Origin: Roridomyces roridus
Lineage: Eukaryota > Basidiomycota > Agaricomycetes > Agaricales > Mycenaceae
Direction of reading: 5' to 3'
NCBI GenBank assembly: GCA_029378245.1
Contig: JARKIF010000008.1
Span: 2,232,001 to 2,296,000, forward strand
Length of the DNA: 64,000 nt
A program made the translations under genes and the position numbers. Below are positions 20,009 through 31,235 of the stretch, in pieces (within the stretch, counting starts at the first letter, position 1; each line of letters starts with the position of its first letter). Below the pieces are notes generated by a model. That model was given only the letters and a program-made list of their open reading frames with translations. It was not told the origin of the DNA and did not search any database.

Positions 20009-21529
20009 TCAAGGACGAAACTCATCTATGAGTTTGTCCCCAGCTTCATCACCTGCGAGATATTTGATATCCAACCCCTCACTCTCGAGCCGCCCAATAT
20101 CAGCATTCATCTCCTCCACAAAGGCACTTCCAAAAGGAACAATATTCTTGAATAACCGGACGGTACGAAGGCGCCCAGCGAAATACCGAGAACGTATCAT
20201 CTGGAACAACACCTCCTTCCAGGAGACGTCGGGAGAGACCTGCATACCAAATGCCAAAAAGGCGAGGTTGGGGCAGATGTCAGAGTTGGATCCGGAAACT
20301 TGGAGCGCTGCGAAGAGAGTAGCTGTTTTGGGTATATCTGTGAGCACCACTCCACTCAAGATAAAGGTCTCCAACGATGGAGAGGCTTCGAGGAGGGGAA
20401 TGAGGTTGTCGATGAACGAAATCTGGGTTATCACGAGGGTTTTCAGTCGACAGGATGACCTGTGGACAAAGGGTGCTGCAGCTGGCGTCATTTCGGTGAC
20501 GAGCAGATGTTCGAGAGACGGCGCAGTGATGTTGGCCAGAATGCCGCCGGAACACTCGACGCACAGCCGGCGCAGGCAGGCGAGAGTCACGGTCAGCTCC
20601 AAATTTGTTTGCTCGTCAACGCCGATGGTGCAGTCGACGAGGTTCGGGGTCTTTTGAAAGATACCGAGGTGTGTATTGGCGGCGGTGAACAGAGCGCGAT
20701 AACGCGTAATCTGCGACCAGGGAATGGGGAATTTGAGAGAGTAGTAGCCAGTCAAAGAGTCGGTGAGGAAGGCCTCGCGCAAGCGCGGTGCGCTGAAAAA
20801 TATATCCCATTCTGGCTCGAAGATATCGGAATCTTCAGGCTCCGAGTCGAAAAGGAATTCCAATCGCTCGAGGTTCGGAAGACGGCCTGCAATAGGTCGA
20901 AGGACCTCAACAAGGCACTCCAAATCATCGTGGTCGCGACATTGGATGTGCAGGGATTGCCAGCGTTCAGAGAGAGGCACGAGCAGATCCAATGGAGAGT
21001 TTTCCAGGACGCTTTTCCCCACCACCCAATCAAACGAAATGGACAACGGAAGATCCCCTGCTCGTACAAGCTGGGTTTCGACCATGGCGGGTGGAAAGTC
21101 ATCGCTTGCGTGATGAAACCGATATGGAATATGGAAGGAGCACCATAGCCGAGGGTACTCGAGGACCCATGACCGCCATGACCGACAGATGTGGCCAAGC
21201 CTCCATGGTGTTTGTGCAACTGGCTCAGGCCCTCCGATTTCTCGCGTGCACGGCACCTGAGTCATGATCTCGCAAACGAGCTCGGGAGGGAGTCGCCTAG
21301 CCGGAGAGAGGACCGTTTGATACTGGTCGGCACGGGCGGCAAGAGCATCGCGCTCCACACTCTGTTCAGCCGTCGTCTCGACGCCCATAGTCGCTATTTG
21401 AGCGTTGAGGACATCGATTCGAGCAGCTATATCCACGAGGAGTTTTCGAAAACAGATTGATTCGGCGTCCAAGGGAGGAACATTGCTGGACAACAGGTGA
21501 CTGGGAATTGGGTATTCTGCGGAGGTCAT
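20009..21529 (-). CDS. F-box-like protein, separate subfamily
   Basis: Intact single-exon frame of 506 residues, longer than the array family and not a close relative. An N-terminal segment (about 25-75) has a helical pattern with ARIDVLNAQIATMG and RDALAARADQYQTVLSP. It is followed by an F-box-like core RRLPPELVCEIMTQVPC and HICRSWRSWVLEYPRLWCSF (about 78-140). The remaining ~360 residues are leucine-rich with repeat-like periodicity (RLEFLFDSE, LRRLCVECSG, LKTLVITQIS, LETFILSGVVL), as in the leucine-rich half of other agaricomycete F-box-like proteins. Substrate and function are unknown. The gene lies directly beside the collapsed third block and may have limited the array's spread, but that is speculation. 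Confidence 0.85.
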   Translation of the reverse strand: MTSAEYPIPSHLLSSNVPPLDAESICFRKLLVDIAARIDVLNAQIATMGVETTAEQSVERDALAARADQYQTVLSPARRLPPELVCEIMTQVPCTREIGGPEPVAQTPWRLGHICRSWRSWVLEYPRLWCSFHIPYRFHHASDDFPPAMVETQLVRAGDLPLSISFDWVVGKSVLENSPLDLLVPLSERWQSLHIQCRDHDDLECLVEVLRPIAGRLPNLERLEFLFDSEPEDSDIFEPEWDIFFSAPRLREAFLTDSLTGYYSLKFPIPWSQITRYRALFTAANTHLGIFQKTPNLVDCTIGVDEQTNLELTVTLACLRRLCVECSGGILANITAPSLEHLLVTEMTPAAAPFVHRSSCRLKTLVITQISFIDNLIPLLEASPSLETFILSGVVLTDIPKTATLFAALQVSGSNSDICPNLAFLAFGMQVSPDVSWKEVLFQMIRSRYFAGRLRTVRLFKNIVPFGSAFVEEMNADIGRLESEGLDIKYLAGDEAGDKLIDEFRP

Positions 21530-23036
21530 GGCAAGATTCAGAAGAGCTCCGTGATCGCATCACCACTCGGCATCAACTCTAGCTTTGCGTCCACCATGAG
21601 GGCCTGAGGACTCCACTAGACCTCAAAGAAGAACCACTGGAGGCAGCCTCAGTACCAGGCTAAAGTCAATATCTCTGACCGCCGCCGAAGTCAGGGTGGA
21701 CTAACTCGTCCATCGTTCGTCCGATATGACTCGTCCTTGCAGCCGGAACAGCGCAGTCTACCGCGGTTCCCGACGCGCAAATTGAAGACAAAACCGATCG
21801 TCATGGACCAGAAAGCAAGACGGATATCGCTCTGGTGTGTGTGGTATTACCCATCTATTTCATTGAACTAGACTGTTTCCAGACACCCACAAACGCGTCT
21901 ATATTCGAGCCATAAGATCTAATGGCCTTGGCCGGAACACTTTCGGATGAAGCACGCGCTGGTGCGACAGCTCAAGAACCGTGCTTCGAGCCAGGGTGTC
22001 GATGAGACAGCTGCGCGGAATAACTGCAGAGCAACCAACACCCATTGATTCCAGGTCCGCCACTTTGTAATGCTTTCATTGCAAGTCTGTCGATGAAAGG
22101 ATGATGTACGGGGACAGTTGGTGACCCAATCGGTGCGTATACGCATCCCAGCTCAAAACATATCGCTTACAATTATTTCAGACGCTACTGGCGGCCGCAT
22201 TTTGACGCGCATCGAATAGGCGTTGTCATCAACGACATCGCGTCTCACCCGTGCGTTCTTTCTACGCTTATTGTGGCTCGTTTAGTGATCTAGCTTATAC
22301 AGGACATGCGCCCCACGTCCGTCTCGTGGCGCCAAACGCCCACAGAGATCGGGCGACTTGAAGACGCAGCTCCGTCGCAGTACAGCTTGAAGACGAATCA
22401 ATCATGACTATGGCTGGAGATGGTGCTCCCCAGATATAACTTCAGACTTGAGGTGCGCTGGCCTTGCCCACCTTCGCCTTGCCTGATTTTTACTGAGACT
22501 TTATATCAGGAGTGCGCAAGCCCCGAAATCGCATCTGAAAGAGTAACTGGTCTTCGTGTGAGGAGGCGTCTGTGAACTTGAGAACAGGGACGAATCCATG
22601 GGCTCCGCGTACTCTGAGAGTAAGTACTGTCTGCTCCAGGCCACATTCCGTGACTGACTTGAATCAATCCAAGGTATATGTACCACCGTCCTCGACGCGT
22701 TGTCTGCTGGCAACTCCCGGCGGGCATTAGCAGACAAGGCAGGCTGTCTGGGTATTCCAGAAGCGGTGCTGGACGCGATTATGGCCTAGCTTTCTCATTC
22801 CCGCTACGCCATCCTCCCCGACGTCCGGGGCTATGCGTTCCTTCTCCCCTGCTACCCACCCACTCAGGAGTAGACTCTGACCTAGGATCCCTTCCGCGGG
22901 ACCAGATGCGTCTAGACTGCTTCCGCGGAATAGCAGTGTCTCACTTCTCTGCGCCTTAAAAAGCGAGCCCTTTCGACTCCTAACCTCACTGCTTCTCTCC
23001 CTTCTACCACACAACAACCACTACTACTATCTCACA
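21530..23036. other. Intergenic, no gene seen; promoter of kinase-like gene at right
   Basis: About 1.5 kb without a frame I can support on either strand. Just left of 23037 the sequence is pyrimidine-rich with ACAACAACCACTACTACT, typical of a strongly expressed fungal leader, and a TTAAAAAG box lies at about 22,954, some 80 bp before the ATG. Confidence 0.5.
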
Positions 23037-24601
23037 ATGCCTGTCATCAAACGTCTTCCCGAAATCACAGGCGACTACGTCGACGCCGGTGCTCTCTATC
23101 TCGAAAAGTTCATTGGCGCCGAGTCGTATGCCAAGCTCTACAAGGCCGTCGAAACTGGCGCAGTAGACCCCGACTCTGACCCCTCATCTCGACGCTCGTC
23201 GTGGTCATCCGCGGCCTCGTCGTCGTTCTCTTCCTCCTCCTCCGTGGTCAACAAAGTGTGGGCGGTCAAGATCCTGCGGAAACCCAAGTCGTACGAGGAG
23301 GACCCCGCAATCTACGAGCGCGAGTTTGCGATGCACTCTCGCGTCTCCAGCCACCCCAACGTGGTCTCCCTCCACGGGCACTTCGTGGAGAGGGGCTACT
23401 TTTTCCTCGTCATGGACTTTCAAGCCATGGGTACCCTCGTCCACGCCATCAGGTCTGGTGTTTACCAGCGTAATTCCGCCCTCATCAAACGCACGTTTGG
23501 CCAGCTCACCGACGCTGTGCTCTTCTGCCACAAGCAGGGCGTCTATCACAGAAATATCAAGCCGTCTCACGTCCTTGTCGATTACTGGGGCTGCAACCCC
23601 TGTCTCACCGACTTTGGGCTGGCGACCACGGAGGATATCAATGAGCAGCTTGGTTTTGGTACGGCGGCCTACATGACGCCTGGTACGTTCTCGTATTGCT
23701 CTTCTCTGTCCATGACTTATGTATGCTCTCAGAATCCTTTGACCTCGGCGCTGGCCCTGGCTCCTACAGCGCCGCCCGCAGCGATTATTGGGCCATGGGC
23801 GTTACACTTTTCAATATGATTACCAGACAGGCCGTCTGGTACTCTGCCCGTCCCGTGGAGGACTTTCGCTACGACATCTTCCTCCGTCATCGGAAGAGGT
23901 ACCTCCGTGACCGCTTTCCCATCTCCTTCCCCTTCGCCAGGCTCTGCTCGCGCTTCTTCACCCTCGAACCTGCGGAGCGGCCCTCTCTGTTGGAGTTCAA
24001 CGAGCAGGTGCAGAAGCTGGACGACCTGTACGTCGACGAGATCGATGTGCACACGGCGGCCCTGGTTGTTCGCAAACAGGTTTGGTGGAGAGGTCCAGGA
24101 CGCATCGAGGGGCTCCCACCTTACCCTGCGCCTCCCGAGGTGTGGATGGAACAGCTTCCGCCGGGTGTTCCCCAGTGTATCTTGGACAAGCACAAGTACA
24201 GGCCTGCTTTTCAACGCAGTGGTCCTCTCAAACCCCGGCGGTCGGACATTCCCATATACACATACCCGCACGTTCGCTCCGACTTTGACTCTGCATTACC
24301 ATTCCCCACCGCCCCGGACTTGGACGTCTACTTTGCTGGGTCCGACTCGAGCTTGTCTTCCTTCGATGAGTCCGAATCCCATTCGTCGTCATCCCACACG
24401 ACGGACGCAGCCTATCGCACCTCTCACCCCGCGGATGACCCAAGCATCATGGGAGCTGCAGCTGGCGTCGCGGCCAACGGCGCTACCTGCGGCTCCTTCG
24501 CGCCTCCTCCTGACGTCAAGGAGAGCAGGGTGAAGCGCGCCATGCGAGACTTGCGCATACTGTGGCGCCGGAGGTGCAATGAACTGGGCTGGACTTATTA
24601 A
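23037..24601 (+). CDS. Protein kinase-like protein with HRN in place of HRD (likely pseudokinase)
   Basis: Two exons (23037-23682 and 23733-24601; 50-nt intron with GTACGT...CTCAG) give 504 residues. The kinase domain runs about residues 15-330. A Ser-rich insert (about 50-70) precedes the ATP-binding lysine (WAVKIL, K78). A Glu-rich helix (YEREFAMHSRV), FLVMDFQAMGTL, the catalytic loop GVYHRNIKPSHVL, and the metal-binding DFG (D192) follow, then SDYWAMGVTLFNMITRQ. The catalytic-loop aspartate is Asn (N173) and the following Asn is His, so phosphotransfer should be weak or absent. The closest known style is the fungal Ran1/Vhs1/Sks1 kinase group. The C-terminal ~170 residues are low complexity (Ser/Asp-rich, then basic KRAMRDLRILWRRR). 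A signalling scaffold role is only a guess. Confidence 0.85.
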
Positions 24602-25928
24602 GACCTTGGGCCTTCTAATGGGGCAGCGGGTGTAGACTCGAAAGAGATAACAAAAACATCATATAATCCTTGAAAAATCCTACATAGTCTCGGCGGTAGC
24701 TGCGTACGTTGCACGTGTAATAGTAGTTGCTCACCAGAATGAAATCCAAGTCGTCTCAATTGCTTTGGGAGTGAAATGAGGGTTAACCAATTCAATTCGC
24801 GACGTGTATGCACGATATATGGAAATGGGCAATGTATTATATTCCATCCGCGGCCTGGCTTTCTTTAAGCATTTCGGTGGCGAAGAGGTCCAGGCTGTGC
24901 CGGCAGCACACCGAGGGTCGTTTTCCAGTGTCCACGACAGTAGGCGAGGAGGCCCGTGGAGTAGCGGCCAACGACGGTAGCCAGCTCCTACCCACCCCGC
25001 TGCCTCGACCGGGAAGAGGCAGGCACAGCGGCTGTGATGTCTTGGCCTCTTCACAGCGAAGGAACGGGTGAAAATCCGCCTTCCGCCACGTGCATTATAA
25101 GAGTACAGACGGCAGTCTTTTGGCGGCGACGACGCGCGGGACCAGGACCCGGGTTCGACAGCCTGAAGGCAGCATGCATGATCCCCTCGTGGTGTGCTAG
25201 CACATCCGCCTCCGAGAAACCTAATTCCCAATCGAACACGCTCAAGGCGCCCAACCTCGCAACGCCTGTGCATAAAGCCCACTAAAGCGTCGAGTGTCTA
25301 TTCGAATGCCGTAACCAGCGCACTCGGGGACCCATTCTCCGAGAGCAGTGGAAAGGGGAGGGCGCGAACGTGACGCGTATACGAGCGCGACAAGGACGGT
25401 CGCTGCGTTCGGCAGGAGAAAGCACGGGGAGGTCATCGTGATGCATTTGCTGCGCCGGGAAAAGCGGCCACGTGAAAGGGTCACACCCGAGCGGGAGAGG
25501 GTATATTGAGGGTATATTCGACGGTCTCAGAGACGCTGCCGACAGTCTACACTATACAAGCGAGTTAGATTCGAGAGTCACTAGCCCAAGGATCGGGAGG
25601 TGCTCACAGATGAAGGATCAAGATAGCTCGACACCCTGAACGCACCACTCTCGTCGTTGTAGAGCCCTACGCTCGAAGGTCAAGTACTCCTGGCCAGCGA
25701 GAGCGATACGCTGACATGGCTCGACTCTTTGAGCAAGAATTGTCATTTGGAGTCGCTAACAAGGTCGGTCATGGCGAAATATGGAGCGTTCGAGCGCCAA
25801 TACCATAGGATGGGATTCTCCGAGTCCGAGAGTGTGTTGAAGAGTTGCTGAGACGCAGAACGTTCTACAAGTGTGTGGTCGAGAGCAAGTTCGACAAGCC
25901 ATCAAAACTCCTCTTGCCTCCAGCCTCC
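24602..25928. other. Intergenic, no gene seen
   Basis: About 1.3 kb with short overlapping frames on both strands but no protein motif. A small direct repeat GAGGGTATATT occurs twice at about 25,497-25,520. The last ~80 bp before 25929 include ATCAAAACTCCTCTTGCCTC, a diverged form of the F-box leader. Confidence 0.45.
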
Positions 25929-27127
25929 ATGGCCTCCTCATTCGACCAGAAACGGCTTTCTGCTGCTCGTGCCCGTATTGCGCAGCTGCATACCGAGATA
26001 GATAAACTCCAGCGGCTCATGGACTCACTCCTCGCCGAGCGCGACCAATGCTGCCAAACGCTCGCCGACTTCAAGTATCCCATCCTCACCCTTCCCACCG
26101 AAATCCTGTCCGAAATCTTCTTGCAATTCCTCCCCCCGTACCCGGAGCGACCGAGCTTTATCGGGAAGAAGTCACCTTCGTTTCTGCTCCAAATCTGTCG
26201 CCGATGGCGCGATGTGGCATTGGCTACGCCTGCGCTCTGGAGCACCATGAACCTGCTTCTGTACAATTCAAATCATCACGCTCAGCAGCGAGATTTGCTC
26301 AAAATTTGGCTCCAGCGGTCAGGAAACTGTGCCCTCTCCATCCGGGTGGACTACCTGAAGGAGGCGAATGACGACGGAACCATAATCGAAGAGTGCCTCG
26401 CCGCTCTCCTGCGCCACGCTTCGCGCTGGCAAGACATTGATGTCACGCTTCCCTTCGAGGAATTGCGTGGAATCTCAGGAGCCATGCCCTTCCTCCGCAG
26501 TGTGACCATAGGGATAGAGAGCTGGGAAGAGCGTCCCGAAGAACCAGTCGTTCTCTTCGCAGATGCCCCAGCCCTGAAGCATGTGGTCCTGTCTAGGAGC
26601 TTCGATCCATTCATGGTGTCACTTCCCTGGTCTCAAATCACGACGCTCAACGCCGACGAATTCTACACGAATGAGATCGTCGAGATCCTTCGTCAGACTA
26701 CAATGCTTGAAGATTGCACCCTGACAATTCTCAGTGGCGCTGTATCATTGCCCGCTTCTTCTATTCACATCCCCTCGCTACCTCTGCGCTCCCTCAGACT
26801 CAAATGGGATGACTATCCAAATCCTGGCCAAGGTGCACATGAAGCCCAACAACTGTTCAGAGCACTACATTTGCCAGCACTAGAGACCTTGATGGTCCAC
26901 GAGATCTTTCTGGGTCCACATCCTATTGCGACTCTCCCCGCAGTGTTTCCCAATGGTTTTCCCCAACAAATCGAAATTTTCGGTGCATATACCCCACGGG
27001 AGGACTATAAAGCGGCATTTCCGCGGGCATCCCTCACAGTCTATGGATATGGGAGAATAGCCAGGTACGCACTTATCTCCCGTTTCTCGCTACACTTCCT
27101 GATGGCACCCATAGCGAAAATTCGTGA
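25929..27127 (+). CDS. F-box-like protein
   Basis: Start MASSFDQKRLSAARARIAQLH has a small insertion before the family pattern. F-box: YPILTLPTEILSEIFLQFLP and RRWRDVALATPALWSTM. It has the YLKEANDDGTIIEE loop related to the 15404/18085 subfamily, and an unusually long loop (about residues 295-315, KWDDYPNPGQGAHEAQQ). With the GTACGC...CATAG intron at 27065-27114 removed, the protein has 382 residues and ends GRIASENS; unspliced it would run to 27206 with a Gly-rich tail. The spliced form is preferred because the intron sits where paralogues have theirs. This copy stands apart from the others, between the kinase-like gene and the TRP-like gene. Confidence 0.85.
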
Positions 27128-27488
27128 CTTGTCACAACTATTCGAGAGGGTGGCAGGCGGTGGAGGAGGGACTAGCAGGGTGTATGCCGAGCAGGGTGGA
27201 CGATGAAGACGGCGTTTACTTACGTCCGGTGCTGCAGACGGGCTGCCGTCGGCGTCGAAGATGCATGTCAGCTACATGCAAGGTCCTCAAGGCTCCCCAG
27301 AACAACTTTTCCCTGTATCCTCAGCCAGGATAGTAGAGCTATAGTTTCAAATGCGATTGCCATTTTGTGGAGACGCCGTTGGAGATCTTGAGAGAATAAT
27401 TAGCCGAAACGTCAATAGACTCCGAAGCGTGGGACAACACTCCTTCCCGTCTTCCGACTCTCACTTTTCTCCCTCGTCATCGCCGACG

Positions 27489-30400
27489 ATGAGCAGCGTC
27501 AGTCGGCTGCCTGCCACGATGGGCGCAGCTGTTGTCGCCCTCCTCCTTGCTGTCCCCGTTTTTGCGGACCCAGCGACGATTCCCTTTTCCGATTGTTTCA
27601 CTGGAAACGACTCCATGAAACTTTCCATCGACGACGTCTACGCCCAGGTCCTCAGCAGCTCAAATATGGGGACGTACCTCAACTTGACCATCGTTGGGAA
27701 TAGTCCGCAAGAAATCAATGGGTCCTCAGACGCGAGCTTGAGCCTCGGTGAGTTAAGCCCGCGGCTTGTGTGTGTGCACGGAGTGACTGACCTATCTTTT
27801 TCAGCGACACTATTCACGACGACTACCGTACTGACGCTGAGCGCGTGGTCGAACAGCTCTGAGCTATGCCATACCATGCGACCGCCCTCACCACTTTCAC
27901 CGCTCGCGAGCAACGACACCAACTACTGCCCCCTTGCTCCTGGACCGTTCGCGCTTAGCACTTCCATCCCATGGGGCCCCAACCGTCCACTTACGACCCT
28001 CAACACTCGTCTACGCGCTGTCGATCCCTTCAGCCACGAGCTGCTATGTTTCAGCGTCAGCACCACTCCGCTTGATCCCCGTCCCAACAACCCGTACGGC
28101 CTAGCCCACTCCATCTTCTGGGCAACCGTGGTGCTGGCAATCCTCTACTGGGTCGTTGTCGGCATTGCCCGCATCGTCTCGGCGTGGGGACGGGGCATCA
28201 CTCGCCCAGGACGGTCCTTGTGGTCGCGTGCTCAAAGCGCAGGCTTCATCCTTGCCAGCGCGATCAGTGGCGAGCGGTTCGCGACCTCGCCCGCCCTAAT
28301 GCGCTTCAGCACTCCATGCTTACGGGACGTCCTGTTCCACACGCAGTGGTGTGCTGCTCTAGCCATGGTTGCCGTCCAGTGGCCACCCTTTGTCTGTGCG
28401 TGAGATCAATGAATATACATATTTCGTCTCTGACCCTTTGGCAGATCCATTGCTGGCGCAAACAGCCTGGGCGACGCTGAGCTACAGTGCGTGTCGCTTC
28501 TTTACCAAATATGCAGATGCTCATCCGATATCGCAGACATTACACTGACAGACAATCCACATTGGAACCCGCTCTCTACGTTACCGTTCAACCCGTCGTC
28601 CCAGTTTAGTGACCAGATGGCCGACCCAACGTCACCGCTGTACATCGATCCTACCGTGCCTAACGTTCTCTTCACCCTGCCTTCAAATGCCACCTCAGGC
28701 ATGGCTATGTTTGCGTACACTGTCGGTGTCCGACCCAAGGACCTCTTCATGATCTGCATTATCCTCTTCCTCGGAATCGTTGCCGCCACCGTTGTCCTCT
28801 CCGTCGTGGTCTGGTCCATCGACCTCCTGGGTAGCGTTATCACCGGTGCCGGCACCCCTTTGGGTCGCCGAGCTCGCAGTCCAGGGCCGAAAGAATTGGA
28901 TGGTACCCCCGAGCAGTCGTCAAAAGCGGCCATCTTCCGCCCGTCGTCGCGTCTGACGCTCTCAAACGGGGGTATCACCGCCACGCCGCGCAAGCCGTGG
29001 TACCGGATTCGCACCGAGATTAGTTCCTTCCACTGGAGCGTCCTGCACGGGAATCTTGTTCGCATTCTCGTGTTGTTTCACCTCCCCTTGACGATCTTCG
29101 CGGTGTATGAGATGACGCAGTCGGCATCGGTCGCGTCGGTAACGGCGCGTGCGTTGGCGGCACTTTCCTTTGCCGTGCTGTCTATACTCCTTCCCGGGCT
29201 GCTTGTTCTGCGGGTCACTTTGACGACGACGAACAAATTGTACGACGAGACGAGGACGTTACTCGCTTTGGGGCCGTTGTACAATCACTACCGGCACGGC
29301 AGCCAGCTTTTCGCTTGCCTGCTCTTTGTGACGAATCTCGTGTTTGGGATAGTCATTGGTGCGGGCCAGAAGAGTGGGACCGCGCAAGCCGTGGTGATTC
29401 TCGTGGTGGAGATTGGAGCGGCGTTGGTGACGAGCATTTGGCTTCCGTGGGGCAGCGGAGCAAGCATGGGCTTGATCAGCTTCTTGTTTTGTGTGGCAAG
29501 GATTGTCATTGCGGTCCTTTTGGTTATCCTGACGCCTGCGGTTTGTCTGCCAGTCCATCTTTCATCTACTCAAGCTGATTTCACTGCAGATATCCATTGG
29601 AGATGGGTCGGGCTCTTGGGTAGCCTATGGGGTTCTCGTCATCCTCGCCCTCGTGTACCTTGCGCTGGCTCTGATGCTCATCATCAAGCTCATCGAGGCT
29701 GCAGTCCGCATCATTGGGCAAGTCGGCTTTGATCGCAGCCACCACTCGGTCGATAGTGGGCTCTTGGGGGCTTTTGGTCTACTCGGTTGCTGTGGATCAC
29801 GGAAACGGCGCTCACCGCGGCATCGTCATCGCGGTCGCGGCGGTGGATACGTGTCACCTAATGCTACTCATGTCTCGGACGGGTCGTCGACGTTTGCCCC
29901 GCCGCCTCCTTTGGGTAGCCAAGATTCGAAGAAGGGCTCGATTCACTCGCAGCAGCCGCCGTCCGTGCTTCGTCCTGAGCACGCTTTGCGACCTTACCGC
30001 GAGGAGAGCGATGACGAGAGCGGGTACATCATGGGTGCTTGGCAGCCATTCCCTCGTCCTGGAGGGTATAACCAGATGAGCGAGCCGCCTTCGCCAGTGA
30101 CACGGACAGCGCCGCCGCCTGCATCAGGCTTCTCGCGTGTGGGTGGAGGACGAGCGCATATTGACGCGCCGTATGCTGCAATTGCGCAGGCGGGCGAGTC
30201 TACGAGGACGTTGGAGTGGCCTGCGATGGACGCTGCGCGGAGGGAAGATGATGCGCCTTCTGTGTCTAGTGTTCCTCGGAGGCAGAGTCCTGAGACGGTT
30301 GTACAACCAGAGGCTCAGGCTCCGCCAAGGGGAGCGCTGTTACCACATATGCGGACCAAGTCGCAGACGGCGATCATTGAGAATGCGCCGATATTGGGTT

Positions 30401-30774
30401 CTTCACGACCGCCGTCGAGGGGTAACGGCAAGGGTCGCAGGCAGACGGAAGATGATGACGATGACGACGACGCTGCGTCGGATAATACTGGGCATAGACG
30501 CAAGAAGCCGTGGTACGTCCTTCGGCGTCATCGACCACATAGTGATGGGACGGCTGCTGCACCACCATCGTCGTTCCCGACTCCGAGTAATGCCCAAGCG
30601 GCTGCTGCGGCGACGTCGGATGTCCCTGCTGGGCGGTCGTTTGTTGTCATTCGTAAGCCGCAGGCGAGCCCTGGACGGCCGCAACAGCTCTCGACTGCTT
30701 CGAGTCCTACGCCGCCACGCGGGTCGTTGATCGGCGGGAATGAAGATAATCGGGCGTCCAGTGCGACCTCATAG
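27489..30774 (+). CDS. Fungal TRP-like (ML domain) multi-pass membrane protein
   Basis: Five exons (27489-27747, 27805-28395, 28445-28486, 28537-29540, 29590-30774) with introns of 57, 49, 50 and 49 nt; exon 3 is only 42 nt. The protein has 1,026 residues. A signal peptide (residues about 1-26, ending PVFADP) is followed by a lumenal/extracellular domain with the ML-like start IPFSDCFTGNDSMKLSIDDV, scattered Cys and several N-glycosylation sites. About eight hydrophobic segments follow (for example IFWATVVLAILYWVVVGIA, LFMICIILFLGIVAATVVLS, WVAYGVLVILALVYLALAL). The last ~350 residues are a polar cytoplasmic tail with a basic patch (RKRRSPRHRHRGRG) and an acidic run (EDDDDDDDAASD). This order matches the fungal Flc/Pkd2-type TRP-like family, proposed in FAD or ion transport and cell-wall or calcium homeostasis. 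The exact role is not deducible. Confidence 0.82.
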
Positions 30775-31235
30775 ACCCGGCGTTTCTCCTTCTCCTTTCA
30801 CATATCTTGGCTTGCGCGGACATCTGTTGTCTCATTTACATACATCTTTCATCTCTTATATCTCTCCCTCAGCGCACTCTCGACATTAATCAGACATCAT
30901 ATTATGCATGGGACTCTTTTCTTTCATTCATCTGCTTTGCTAAATGTGCTACGCTACGGCTACGTACTACGAACTCACCACGAAAACAAAGTTGTACCTA
31001 TGTACATATTTAATTGGATGTGGATGAGGGGAAAATGTGAATCTTGTTGTATGCCAAAGAAAGGCGCATGGAGTGCAAGTGTTCAGAAAATTGATTTACA
31101 TTTGTGCTGAGTCTCTGAACGACGAAAACAATCTGGAAAGAAGAGCCCTATGTGCAATAATACGATAACTTGTTATGAATGATATCAGCAAATAGGGCGG
31201 ACAAGACTAGGGCGGAACTCACCTTCGTTGTACAT
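30775..31235. other. Intergenic, shared F-box flank sequence
   Basis: No gene. The stretch about 30,965-31,060 (GAACTCACCACGAAAAC, TACCTATGTACATATTTAATTG, GGATGTGGATGAG) is related to the promoter flank at 10,890-10,930 and to 35,725-35,800. An F-box promoter copy or remnant therefore lies here without its gene; the next gene is on the opposite strand. Confidence 0.45.

Noticed and set aside
23073..24601. Active serine/threonine kinase
   Set aside because: The HRD aspartate is Asn, so I annotate it as a probable pseudokinase although the fold and other motifs are present.
25140..25165. tRNA gene suggested by GGGTTCGACAGCC
   Set aside because: No matching acceptor, D or anticodon arms could be folded around it.
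30137..30730. 197-codon Arg-rich frame in the TRP-like gene's last exon
   Set aside because: It is an out-of-frame reading of the low-complexity cytoplasmic tail.
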